A stretch of 64,000 bases of DNA from Bacteroidales bacterium UBA5287. Its GTDB lineage: Bacteria; Bacteroidota; Bacteroidia; Bacteroidales; Dysgonomonadaceae. The stretch covers positions 12,288 through 76,287 of the forward strand of contig DHSL01000041.1 in assembly GCA_002411345.1 (NCBI GenBank), in the 5' to 3' direction. The translations under genes and the position numbers were made by a program. The notes under the pieces are model-generated. The model saw only the letters and a program-made list of their open reading frames with translations. It was not told the origin of the DNA and made no database searches. Below, piece after piece: positions 44,685 through 52,888 of this stretch; position 1 is the first letter of the stretch; the number at the start of each line of letters is the position of its first letter.

Positions 44685-46700
44685 ATGAAATTTATTATAT
44701 GTAGTATCGCATTGATTTTTAATTTTGTTGTTACTTTAAATTTGCAAGCCCAAAATACAGACCCATATAACCTAAGTTTCGATGGCAATGAATCTAATAT
44801 GATTGGGTTCAATGATAATTGGCAGTTTCTTAAGTCGATATATTTTAGAATCAATAGCGATACTATATGTAAGATTAACGGAAAAAGTAGTTTAAGTTTA
44901 TCTCTTGATGAAAGAACTGATTTTAATAATGGTTATGGCTTTTTCTATCAAAAATTACCAATTCCTTCTTATACAAAAAAACTAGAACTGAGCTGTTGGT
45001 CCCGAGGAGTTCAACTTAACAATACTTATCTCTATTGCCATATTACAAATTCGGATAATCAGATAATTGGTGTTGACTCTGTCAAATTACCAAATTCCAT
45101 AAATTGGAAAAAATCAAAATTAAAACTACAATTACCTTCATTAAAAAATAAAAGAATATTATACATATCCTTTAATTCCTATAATCATAGCGTAGGTTGG
45201 GTAGATAATTTAGAAATTCGTTTAGATGGCATTCCTTATTATCAAAAAATGAATTCTCAAGAATTTTCACAACCCAATTCTATGTCGTTTATTGAAAATG
45301 CAGATAGTTTATCAGATCAAAACATGGACTTGAAATATTTGCATACACCTTCTGTCATTGGTATTGGGGAATCCTCACATGGAAGTCATGAACAATTAAT
45401 ATTACGGAACAAACTAATAAAACATCTGGTTGAAAATGAGAATGCGAAATTGATTATTTTTGAGTTTGACGAATCTTTTGCTGCTACCATGAATAAATAT
45501 ATAAACAATGAAGTAATAGATACCAACTTTAACTTAGAAGATTATTTTAAAGACCTACCAAATAGAAATCATATTTATCAAAATCAAGAAACAATTGATT
45601 TAATAAAATTTCTTCGTCAATATAATGATAAACATAATGATAAAGTAAATTTTACAGGAATGGACTATTCTTTTGGAGGTGACGAGTGGATTTCTTTCCA
45701 AATGTCTTATGATGGTGATAAAGGTCGTGATAAATATATGGCAACACAAGCTTTAAAACATATTGAAAATTTTTGTAAAGAAGGTAGAAAAACTATTATA
45801 TGGGGACATTTAGGACATATTATGCATGAGAGTGGGGATATTACCTATTTCAAGACGAACAATACAGGTAAATGGTTAAGTGACAAATTAGGGAAAAATT
45901 ATTATGTTATTGGTTTATTTACAGGTAAAGGATCGGTTTTGGTTAATCCAATTTTTGAGCCTACAGTACTCAATCTTGTAACTCCTATACCATATAGTTT
46001 AGAGGAATCTTGTATGCTAACAAATCAAAATACATTATACTTTAATACTTCTACGCAATCAAAATTAGATAGTATCACTTCGTTTAGGTTTACAGGAACA
46101 GGTATTGAAAGAAGACAATTCCATTCTTTTATTAAAGTCAAGAAATTATTCGATGCTGTAGCGTACATAAAAGAAAGCAAAATAACTGATTTTATTTTAT
46201 TGACTAAAAAGCCGATACCAGCAGATACGTTAATTTACAATAAAGTACATTATAAAAGAGCTACCCAAAAATCAACAAATATAAAAATATCATACTCTCC
46301 TTTATCTGTAAATAAAATAAAAGATGGTATTTATCTGAATGATAATGATAAAAATGGAATAGCGTGGAAGTCTACTGCCAATGACACGATTTATCTTAAA
46401 AACCAACCATACATAGACATTGACAATCTTCTTCTTTTTGATTTTTTCGTTTCTGAAGGAAAATACAATATGTATATTTACTTTAACCAAACTGCTAAGG
46501 AACTATATAATGACATTGAGTTTTCTAGCATGATAGGTCTTGTTATTGGAGGAAAACTAATATTCAATAACAGAAAATTTACTGTCAAAAGCAATTTACT
46601 ACCATCTTCTATTATTTTAAGCAATTTGTCTATTAGTGATATCCAATTAATTGAAAAGAAATATCCTAAGAAAACTTATTGGAGCAATAAACCAAAATAA
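44685..46700 (+). CDS. Secreted erythromycin-esterase-family protein
   Basis: 671 aa, signal peptide ~1-22 (ends LQAQ). Residues ~25-180 form a beta-sandwich, carbohydrate-binding-like region. From ~205 the Ere fold is seen: GIGESSHGSHE (Glu229, His232, His235), IIFEFDES, TGMDYSF and IIWGHLGHIMH, which supply the metal or catalytic residues of the family. A C-terminal ~150-residue beta region follows. Most family members lie outside resistance contexts and their natural substrates are unknown, so macrolide resistance should not be assumed. Very AT-rich compared with the operon to its left. Confidence 0.87.
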   Translation: MKFIICSIALIFNFVVTLNLQAQNTDPYNLSFDGNESNMIGFNDNWQFLKSIYFRINSDTICKINGKSSLSLSLDERTDFNNGYGFFYQKLPIPSYTKKLELSCWSRGVQLNNTYLYCHITNSDNQIIGVDSVKLPNSINWKKSKLKLQLPSLKNKRILYISFNSYNHSVGWVDNLEIRLDGIPYYQKMNSQEFSQPNSMSFIENADSLSDQNMDLKYLHTPSVIGIGESSHGSHEQLILRNKLIKHLVENENAKLIIFEFDESFAATMNKYINNEVIDTNFNLEDYFKDLPNRNHIYQNQETIDLIKFLRQYNDKHNDKVNFTGMDYSFGGDEWISFQMSYDGDKGRDKYMATQALKHIENFCKEGRKTIIWGHLGHIMHESGDITYFKTNNTGKWLSDKLGKNYYVIGLFTGKGSVLVNPIFEPTVLNLVTPIPYSLEESCMLTNQNTLYFNTSTQSKLDSITSFRFTGTGIERRQFHSFIKVKKLFDAVAYIKESKITDFILLTKKPIPADTLIYNKVHYKRATQKSTNIKISYSPLSVNKIKDGIYLNDNDKNGIAWKSTANDTIYLKNQPYIDIDNLLLFDFFVSEGKYNMYIYFNQTAKELYNDIEFSSMIGLVIGGKLIFNNRKFTVKSNLLPSSIILSNLSISDIQLIEKKYPKKTYWSNKPK

Positions 46701-47122
46701 ATATGAGGTTCTGGTGTTGTTGTACCTTTACTAACAATTATTAAGTGTGGTGGGGTGGTTTTATACCGTTTATTAAATCTTTAGTTTTCAAAAATATACT
46801 AGTTTACGAATCTTAAGATATTAATAATTATTGATAGCATTTTGTCAGTTATAACGTATGCATTCGGTAAAGTACGTGTTTAATTTCAAGTTTTCTTAGT
46901 TTTCAAAAAGTAAACTTTCAAAAACTTGTAAAACATTCGGAGACGAATTGGAGTTTTTAGGAGTTTCTCTGAATCCAGTTTGAAGGAAGCAGTTCAGCCA
47001 AGTCCAATGTATAATCCTGGTCGTAATCGTGGATATGACTTAAAACATATACCTATAGTACTCCCCATTAACTGGAGAAATTTATTAGCAAGTTAAGATT
47101 TTTTTTCTTTTTTAAATATGTT

Positions 47123-48125
47123 CTATGCCTGATTTGCGTAACACAAAGCTGACGTTTTGTAAGACAAAGACTGGCGCGGTCGTTCATTGTTGTAAAACTG
47201 AAAGTATCCTTCCAAACCTTTCCACAAAGATAAACCGTGTTCATAAACATTTAAATAAATGTGTTCATATTGTACTATGCACCATAATCGTTCGATAAAA
47301 ATATTTTCCAAGGCACGGCCTCAGTCATCCATCAATATTGTTACCTCATTTTCGAGTAATACCTTAATGAAAATATCGCTTGTAAATTGACTCACCTAAT
47401 CTGTATTAAATATTTCGAGTTTGTCATGTTTTTGAATGGTTTGCGCCAACACATCAGAACACCATTATGCGGACATCGTATTAGATTGCGACCAGTGAAG
47501 CATATAGCGATTGCGCAGATCAATTAACGAAATCAGGCACATAAATCCTGTTTTATAGGAATATACGTGATGTCGGCTGCCCAAAACTATTTAGACCTTT
47601 CGATCTTTATGTTCTGCAGAAGTTAGGATTTTTTTTATGTTCTGGAGCCGTCAGTCGCAGAATACCGTAAAAGGTGTCTTTAAATATTTCTCATCAAGCA
47701 AAAAGAATATTTGTAGATTTTCTTCGCTCTCTCCTTTGAGAATGTAATAAAAACTACTACTGGAGATGGAGAGCAAATTAAGCGGGTACTGATAAGCTGA
47801 GTTGTACTTTCAAAATCAACCATCTTTTTTTTCTTCTGTGTTTCTCATAACAACATTTTTAGAAAAAATCGTTTTTAACTTTCAACTGACCGATCTGTTA
47901 ATATAATTTGTCTATATCAACCGCATATTCTTTCTTCTCTGATTTGATTTATCTAAGGTAAATATCTGACCTAAATTTTGTAACTCTTTCGTTTTCCATG
48001 CTGAAATTTGAGTGGACAAAAGTTCGTACTTTTTCTCTAATTAATCAGACGTTTAGCGTTCATCTAACGACTAAAACGACTTTCGTTTAAAATTCTTTGC
48101 TAAATTTTCTTCTTGTTGTGGACAT
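47123..48125 (-). pseudogene. IS3-family transposase remnant (orfA and orfB)
   Basis: Reading leftwards from ATG at 48125: orfA starts MSTTRRKFSKEF, then a stop; further pieces include KQIGQLKV-like leucine-zipper codons. orfB fragments follow: LLSISSSSFYY, WAADITYIPI (first Asp of the DDE triad), QFTSDIFIKVLLENE, and GRALENIFIERLW (the Glu), ending YFQFYNNERPRQSLSYKT. At least several stops and frameshifts break both genes, so the element is dead and fairly old. Terminal inverted repeats could not be identified. Confidence 0.88.
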
Positions 48126-48291
48126 ATATTATTTTGTTAAAGATAATGTTTTTATTTCATCGCTTTAACTTAATTCATTGTCCAATTTTTTTGGAGATTA
48201 TCATAGTATTTATTTATTTTTTTAAGGTACCTTTTGGCAAAAATATAATAACACGTTAACTATTTTAAAGAATATATCAAAATATTTTGCT

Positions 48292-48313
48292 AATTACGAT
48301 TTAATTCGTAATT
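48292..48313. promoter_or_regulatory. Perfect palindrome upstream of the PfkB/PurA-like cluster
   Basis: AATTACGA and TCGTAATT are exact inverted arms separated by 6 bases. The palindrome lies about 50 bases before the first small gene at 48364, a position suited to an operator. No regulator gene is in the cluster. Confidence 0.55.
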
Positions 48314-48363
48314 TGCGAAAGATTTAGAGTGGAATTTAATATTAATATATAATACAGTTAAAC

Positions 48364-48558
48364 ATGAATACAATAAAATTTCCAATCAACAATCTAACTG
48401 ACGAGCAAGTACTTAAAGAGTTCATCAAACGATTTGAATGTGATGCCGTAATATTGATATACATGGAATCTAACAGTGAATACGGATTTGGAAGATGGAA
48501 AAATATTGAAGGCAAAAATTGGGTAAAAAAAATAATAAAAAATATAAAGACAATTTAA
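48364..48558 (+). CDS. Small protein of 64 aa, first in the PfkB/PurA-like cluster
   Basis: Unrecognised. Sequence begins NTIKFPINNLTDEQVLKEF, acidic N-terminal half, then a basic lysine-rich C-terminus (KNWVKKIIKNIKTI). No signal peptide or membrane helix. ATG start, no Shine-Dalgarno. It lies between the palindrome and the Gly-rich small gene, which continues in the same frame right after its stop codon. Probably real given tight spacing in the cluster, but function unknown. Confidence 0.6.
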   Translation: MNTIKFPINNLTDEQVLKEFIKRFECDAVILIYMESNSEYGFGRWKNIEGKNWVKKIIKNIKTI

Positions 48559-48573
48559 TTAAATTATAACACT

Positions 48574-48900
48574 ATTATTGGAGGAGGAGGAGGGTATACC
48601 ACAAATTATACTAGAGATTTACCATCTAAAGAGGATGATTGTGATAGCTTAATGCTAAATGTTGACTTACAAAAGCTACAACCAAGTTTAAAAAACTATA
48701 AGATAAATGATATTTTAGATGTCAAATTTAATGAAGATTTAATATATGTTACTGGTGAATATGGACTATGTGGATATATACCAGCAGCTCAAGAGGCAAA
48801 AATATTTAAATGTCTTGAAAAAGGAAAATTATTTATTGCTAAAATTATATCAATTACTGATATTAGTTGTAGAGTAAGAATTACTCCTCTAATTCATTAA
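48574..48900 (+). CDS. Small protein with Gly-rich start, ~82-109 aa, uncertain start codon
   Basis: Unrecognised. The first ATG is 48652 (82 aa), but coding-like sequence in the same frame extends back to 48574: two Ile codons (ATT), five Gly codons, then YTTNYTRDLPSKEDDCDSL. No ATG, GTG or TTG exists in that part, only ATT, so translation would start at an ATT or the true start has been lost. The body (INDILDVKFNEDLIYVTGEYGLCGYIP) looks like a small beta-barrel, and the last part (AKIISITDISCRVRITPL) supports this. The next gene starts 4 bases after the stop. Confidence 0.6.
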   Translation: MIGGGGGYTTNYTRDLPSKEDDCDSLMLNVDLQKLQPSLKNYKINDILDVKFNEDLIYVTGEYGLCGYIPAAQEAKIFKCLEKGKLFIAKIISITDISCRVRITPLIH

Positions 48901-48904
48901 AAAA

Positions 48905-50098
48905 ATGTTTAATATTATTGGAGGAAGCTATTTTGAAAACTGCAAAGAACCAAATAGAAGAGATTTCTTTGGTTCAGGTATAAGGGGTGCCGCAGTCCTT
49001 TCAAATAAGGGAATTGATATATTATTTTATAGTTGCGTTTCAGAAAAACACATTTCCACTGCAAAATATTCAAGTAAATTGTTTGGATACAATTATAAAT
49101 ACTTATTAGTACCTGAAACAATCGAATTTGATTATTATCACCCTCTATCAAAGCCATTTATTATCAATTACGACAAAAATAAACCAATTAATGAGATTAT
49201 TATAGATAATGAAAGTGATTTCTTGTATTATGGAATGTTAGAAGCTAATGCAAAAATTAATGGCAACTATGTTGTATATGATCCTCAGAACCATAGGAGT
49301 TTTAAAGATACAGGATCTACAGCAAAACATCTGGCAATAATTTTAAATAAAAAGGAAGCTCATCTTTTAGCTAAAACCAATAGTAAAGATTTAAGAAGAG
49401 TTGGTAATAAATTACTTGAATCTGAAAATGCAGAGGTTGTTGTTATAAAAAATGGATCAAGTGGAGCTTTAGTTTTCCATGGAGATAATATTCAAGAAAT
49501 TCCTGTTTTTAGAACTGATAGAGTTTGGCCTATTGGATCGGGTGATGTATTTACCGCAATTTTTTCTTGGCAATGGATTATTGAAAAGAAAAATCCATTT
49601 GAATCAGCGTTATATTCATCAATGCAAACTGCTTGTTTTTGTCAATCAAACATTTTACCAATTGTTGAACCATTGGTGTCTTTAAAACCAATAGAGATAA
49701 AGAAGTCTGTAAAACGTGTTTATTTAGCTGGACCTTTTTATACTTTATCTGAGCGATGGCTAATTAATCAATTAAGAAATTCGTTAATTGATTTTGGGAA
49801 CAAGGTGTTTTCACCTTTGCATGATGTGGGAATCATTGATCCCAGTGATATTTATACAGAATCTAAAGATATTTCAGAAAAAGATTTGGCAGGACTTGAT
49901 AAATGTGATGTAGTTTTAGCTGTATTTTCAGGTATGGATGCGGGGACACTTTTTGAGATTGGATATGCAATTTCTAAAAACAAAAAAGTGGTAATTCTAT
50001 CAGAAAATGTGAATAATAATGATTTAACTATGTTTATTGGTACAGGATGTGAAATAACAGATGATTTTACTACTGCTATTTATAAAACATCATGGTAG
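48905..50098 (+). CDS. PfkB-like kinase fused to a nucleoside 2-deoxyribosyltransferase domain
   Basis: Soluble 397-aa fusion. Residues 1-265 resemble PfkB/ribokinase: NIIGGSYFE at the start, KNGSSGALVF, and the signature WPIGSGDVFTAIF with catalytic-base Asp214. Residues ~268-397 are a nucleoside 2-deoxyribosyltransferase: RVYLAGPF, then DLAGLDKCDVVLAVFSGMDAGTLFEIGYA with the nucleophile Glu351. The kinase part has shortened N-terminal sugar loops. Together they suggest making or salvaging a modified (deoxy)nucleoside and its phosphate. Its last codons overlap the next gene's start by 7 bases. Actual substrates unknown. Confidence 0.85.
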   Translation: MFNIIGGSYFENCKEPNRRDFFGSGIRGAAVLSNKGIDILFYSCVSEKHISTAKYSSKLFGYNYKYLLVPETIEFDYYHPLSKPFIINYDKNKPINEIIIDNESDFLYYGMLEANAKINGNYVVYDPQNHRSFKDTGSTAKHLAIILNKKEAHLLAKTNSKDLRRVGNKLLESENAEVVVIKNGSSGALVFHGDNIQEIPVFRTDRVWPIGSGDVFTAIFSWQWIIEKKNPFESALYSSMQTACFCQSNILPIVEPLVSLKPIEIKKSVKRVYLAGPFYTLSERWLINQLRNSLIDFGNKVFSPLHDVGIIDPSDIYTESKDISEKDLAGLDKCDVVLAVFSGMDAGTLFEIGYAISKNKKVVILSENVNNNDLTMFIGTGCEITDDFTTAIYKTSW

Positions 50099-51273
50099 AG
50101 AAAAAAGCATTAATAATTGTAGGCCTAGGTTTTGGAGATGAAGGCAAGGGTTTAGCAACAGATTATTTATGCTTACATAATCCAGATTCTATTGTTGTAA
50201 AATATAACGGAGGGCATCAATCTGCACATCATGTAATTACGAAAGAAGGTAAAAATCATATATTTTCTCAATTTGGTGCAGGTTCTTTTAGAAATATTCC
50301 TACTTATCGATCAAAGTACTGTACATTCGAACCTATGTCGTTTATTAACGAACTAAAAACTTTAGGTTCTAGCCCAACATTATATATTGATGAGGAATGT
50401 CCTGTCACAACCTATTTTGATATTCTATTTAATCAATTAAAAGACATATCTAATACTGAAGTAAGGATAGGAAGTACTGGTACTGGATATAGGACAACTA
50501 TTGAACGACAAAAACATTTGGCAGAAAAATTAACATTCAAAAATCTTTTTATATATAGTGATTTTGAAAATAAACTTGAAAGGATTCAAGAATATTACAG
50601 AACAAGAACAAATTTAGAGACTTGTTTTATTTTTGACTCTTTTAATCATGAGGCAGAATTGGAAAAATACTACATTGCAGTCGAAGAAATCAAAAAGCTA
50701 ATTTTAAACAATAATATAGTTATGGTTAAGGAGGAAGATATCTTTCTTTCAGACGTATGGAAAACTTATATATTTGAAGGTTCTCAAGGTATTCTGTTGG
50801 ACCAGAATTATGGAACTAAACCACATATAACCCTTAGTAATACTACATCTCAGAATGCTCAGGATATGATTAAAAGATATAATGAAGTGGATTTTTCTAA
50901 AACAATTTATTATGTTACTCGTGCTTATCAAACCCGACATGGACATGGACCATTCAGAGAAAAAAGTCATAATTTTATTTTAATTAACAATTGCAACGAA
51001 AGTAACCAAATCAACGAATTTCAAGGTGTTTTCAAAACCAATTTTTTAGATATTGATCAATTGAACTATGCTCTTGAGTGTGATAATATATACTCAAATG
51101 GCGTTGATAAAAATTTACTTATTACATGTTTAGATCATTTTACTTCTGAAATAATAAAAGTTTTTGAACATAATAATGAAGTAGATATGCATTATACAAA
51201 AATTCCAACTAGACTAAATTGCAAATTTAAAAATGTCATTTATAGCTTTAACGGATGTGCAGAATTTTTGTGA
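50092..51273 (+). CDS. Adenylosuccinate synthetase-like enzyme (PurA homologue, atypical)
   Basis: 393 aa, against about 430 for PurA. It keeps the GTPase/phosphorylation core: GDEGKG with the catalytic Asp, GGHQSAHHV with the His41 equivalent, EGSQGILLDQNYGTKPHIT and TRAYQTRHGHGPF. The loop that in PurA binds aspartate (TTGRxRRxGW) is not recognisable before NFLDIDQLNYAL, and the STGRGIGPAY loop reads STGTGYRTT. So it likely activates a 6-oxopurine-type group but uses another amine, or another base. Asp in GDEGKG argues against the phage PurZ type, in which a Ser replaces it. Not the housekeeping purA. Confidence 0.82.
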   Translation: MVEKKALIIVGLGFGDEGKGLATDYLCLHNPDSIVVKYNGGHQSAHHVITKEGKNHIFSQFGAGSFRNIPTYRSKYCTFEPMSFINELKTLGSSPTLYIDEECPVTTYFDILFNQLKDISNTEVRIGSTGTGYRTTIERQKHLAEKLTFKNLFIYSDFENKLERIQEYYRTRTNLETCFIFDSFNHEAELEKYYIAVEEIKKLILNNNIVMVKEEDIFLSDVWKTYIFEGSQGILLDQNYGTKPHITLSNTTSQNAQDMIKRYNEVDFSKTIYYVTRAYQTRHGHGPFREKSHNFILINNCNESNQINEFQGVFKTNFLDIDQLNYALECDNIYSNGVDKNLLITCLDHFTSEIIKVFEHNNEVDMHYTKIPTRLNCKFKNVIYSFNGCAEFL

Positions 51274-51475
51274 ATTAATATTGAAAACATGGAATTTAAC
51301 AGAGAGTGAATTGCAGGAAAACATTGTGTATATATTTAATGTACAGCCATATATAAGCAAAGATCTCTTTAATGGAGATGCGTTGAGGAAAAAAATATTT
51401 GCAGACAGGAAAAATAACGACACTCACTATTTAGCCTATAATTTTAAAGTTGATCCACTCTTTGCAAAATATTAA
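51233..51475 (+). CDS. Small hypothetical protein, 80 aa
   Basis: Unrecognised; begins SFIALTDVQNFCELILKTW and contains YIFNVQPYISKDLF. It overlaps the end of the PurA-like gene by 41 bases in another frame, which weakens the start at 51233; no later ATG gives a good alternative before 51380. It may be the last gene of the cluster or a fragment of a longer, truncated gene. Confidence 0.4.
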   Translation: MSFIALTDVQNFCELILKTWNLTESELQENIVYIFNVQPYISKDLFNGDALRKKIFADRKNNDTHYLAYNFKVDPLFAKY

Positions 51476-51613
51476 CAAGGGAAAGCAGGAGTTTTAGAAA
51501 CCAGTGAGAAAGTGCATATAGATTTTGACTCATTATAATTTGTTAATCAATAAACTACGCTGTTCTGTAAGTTGTCTCAATGCTCATATTAAAAGGATGA
51601 AGGAGAAATCGGA

Positions 51614-52393
51614 CTACTGATTATCCTCCAGATTTATATCATCATTACTTCCCATAATTATTTGCTTCACCTGTTCAAGTAATTTTGATGGACTAAACTT
51701 CACATACTTCGAGTTTATCTTTATATTGTCGAAAGCCAAAAAGACTAGGAACGCTTGCAATATAACGAAGTCAGTTAATTCTTCTTGGAGGGCCGAGTTT
51801 ATCGACTTAATCGAGAAAACAAGCAAAAATATGAAGTACGATAGGTATATGAGGAATCGAATGTTATCAACGTTCAGCAGGTATTGTATTATTTCAACAC
51901 TCACTTTTTTATTTTTCTCCCCGAAACCCTTCAATATGGTTTGAAGATTATTGATCAAGCTGCGCGAGATAAATCCGTGAAATGCGACGGCGATTATCGG
52001 GGCAGCGAAGTAACACATGAATCGAGTCACTTCTTCTTTTACCCCATATGCTTCAAGAACAAAGGCAAATAGTAACGGAATGGCAAAAGAATAACCGAAG
52101 TAAGCGATTATCGCAATCATGATAGGGGAAGTTGTTATCAGCAGCCTGAAAGGAACTAGAACAATCAGCATTGGTGCCGCTAATATTTTTATTCCTATTC
52201 TCTTATACTTGTTGTCGTCGTCTTTAGTTTTTTCCATCACATACGAGATCGTAGACGAGTATATGATAAATCCAATTATAGTTAGAATAGTGTACAAATT
52301 GAATTTCACTATATTAACTATAAGGTATACTAAAAATACGTAAAAAATTGCGATAACTAGCAGTATTGTGGTAGAGATAACATCTTTCTTCAT
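51614..52393 (-). CDS. Hypothetical multi-pass membrane protein, 259 aa
   Basis: About 6-7 predicted transmembrane helices (around residues 7-30, 33-52, 70-105, 105-120, 127-145, 175-195 and 205-222), with a charged stretch ~147-170 and an acidic C-terminus NDDINLEDNQ facing a loop or cytoplasm. No family recognised. It is alone on the minus strand between the PurA-like cluster and the McrBC genes. Membrane proteins of this kind often act as effectors in defence islands, but nothing in the sequence proves it. Confidence 0.75.
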   Translation of the reverse strand: MKKDVISTTILLVIAIFYVFLVYLIVNIVKFNLYTILTIIGFIIYSSTISYVMEKTKDDDNKYKRIGIKILAAPMLIVLVPFRLLITTSPIMIAIIAYFGYSFAIPLLFAFVLEAYGVKEEVTRFMCYFAAPIIAVAFHGFISRSLINNLQTILKGFGEKNKKVSVEIIQYLLNVDNIRFLIYLSYFIFLLVFSIKSINSALQEELTDFVILQAFLVFLAFDNIKINSKYVKFSPSKLLEQVKQIIMGSNDDINLEDNQ

Positions 52394-52512
52394 TGTATTT
52401 GGATTAAAAAATTTTCTTGCAGTTATAAAGATAATAAATTATACCTATACGGTAAACTGCATTCCATAGAGATTTTTAAGTTTCTGTATCTTTATTTCAA
52501 AAAAGAGAACAG

Positions 52513-52744
52513 TGGAACATAAAAGATTTTGAAAGTATGTATGAACACTATAAATCCAGTGGATTATGTATAAAGTACTTTTGCAGGAATGAAGGTATAA
52601 TTGAGAACAAGTTTTATTACTGGCGAAAGTTATGTTTAACTTGAACGTTATGATGTGCTATTACTTCTACCCTTTTCATGCTGATTTGCGAAAAGGTTTT
52701 TACACGTTTAGCGGTTTGGTAAATGATCACATGAGACAGAGTGG
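52513..52744 (+). pseudogene. IS66-family remnant (tnpA/tnpB fragments)
   Basis: First fragment encodes WNIKDFESMYEHYKSSGL...YFCRNEGI...KFYYWRKL, the N-terminal half of the IS66 TnpA accessory protein; a stop follows. Directly after it, CYYFYPFHADLRKGFYTFSGLV matches the conserved start of TnpB. The transposase TnpC is absent. A small scar of an IS66 element, suggesting past insertions into this region. Confidence 0.82.
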
Positions 52745-52821
52745 CTGAACTTATTCCTTTCAGATTAGAATCAAACTAACCACTAAAAACTTCATATTGT
52801 AAGAAAGGTGTTACCGAATAG

Positions 52822-52867
52822 TAACGAAAAAAATAATAGTTTTCGTTAAAATTATTTTTTATATTTG
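52822..52867 (+). promoter_or_regulatory. Inverted repeat and promoter before mcrB
   Basis: TAACGAAAA (52822-52830) and TTTTCGTTA (52840-52848) are exact inverted arms with a 9-base spacer, placed just before TATATTTG (52860-52867), a full -7 match, 21 bases before the mcrB ATG. Another short pair, GTTAC/GTAAC, lies just upstream. The arms cover the -33 region, as expected of a repressor site. Confidence 0.65.
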
Positions 52868-52888
52868 TCATAGCTTAAAAAATATAAT

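Larger units (their letters stand above)
46701..48363. other. Gene-poor stretch with a decayed IS element
   Basis: No intact gene. 47123-48125 is an IS3-family relic on the minus strand. 46935-47096 has a short open frame with no recognisable product. 48126-48363 is very AT-rich and contains the palindrome before the next gene cluster. Confidence 0.75.
52394..52888. other. Intergenic region before mcrB
   Basis: Contains an IS66 relic (52513-52744), an inverted repeat (52822-52848) and a -7 element (52860-52867). The first ~110 bases hold nothing recognisable. Confidence 0.7.

Noticed and set aside
44685..46700. Macrolide-resistance gene
   Set aside because: Only family-level motifs are present; the architecture differs from EreA/EreB and resistance cannot be claimed.
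46935..47096. Small open frame reading SPMYNPGRNRGYDLKHIP
   Set aside because: No start with context, no homologue recognised, and overlapping frames are equally open; noted only as a possible gene relic.
50092..51273. Phage PurZ (2-aminoadenine pathway) for the PurA-like gene
   Set aside because: The catalytic Asp in GDEGKG is kept, while PurZ is marked by its replacement; no dATPase or Z-type polymerase lies nearby.
51233..51475. Confident call of the 80-aa frame after the PurA-like gene
   Set aside because: Kept only at low confidence: it starts inside the previous gene and has no recognisable family.
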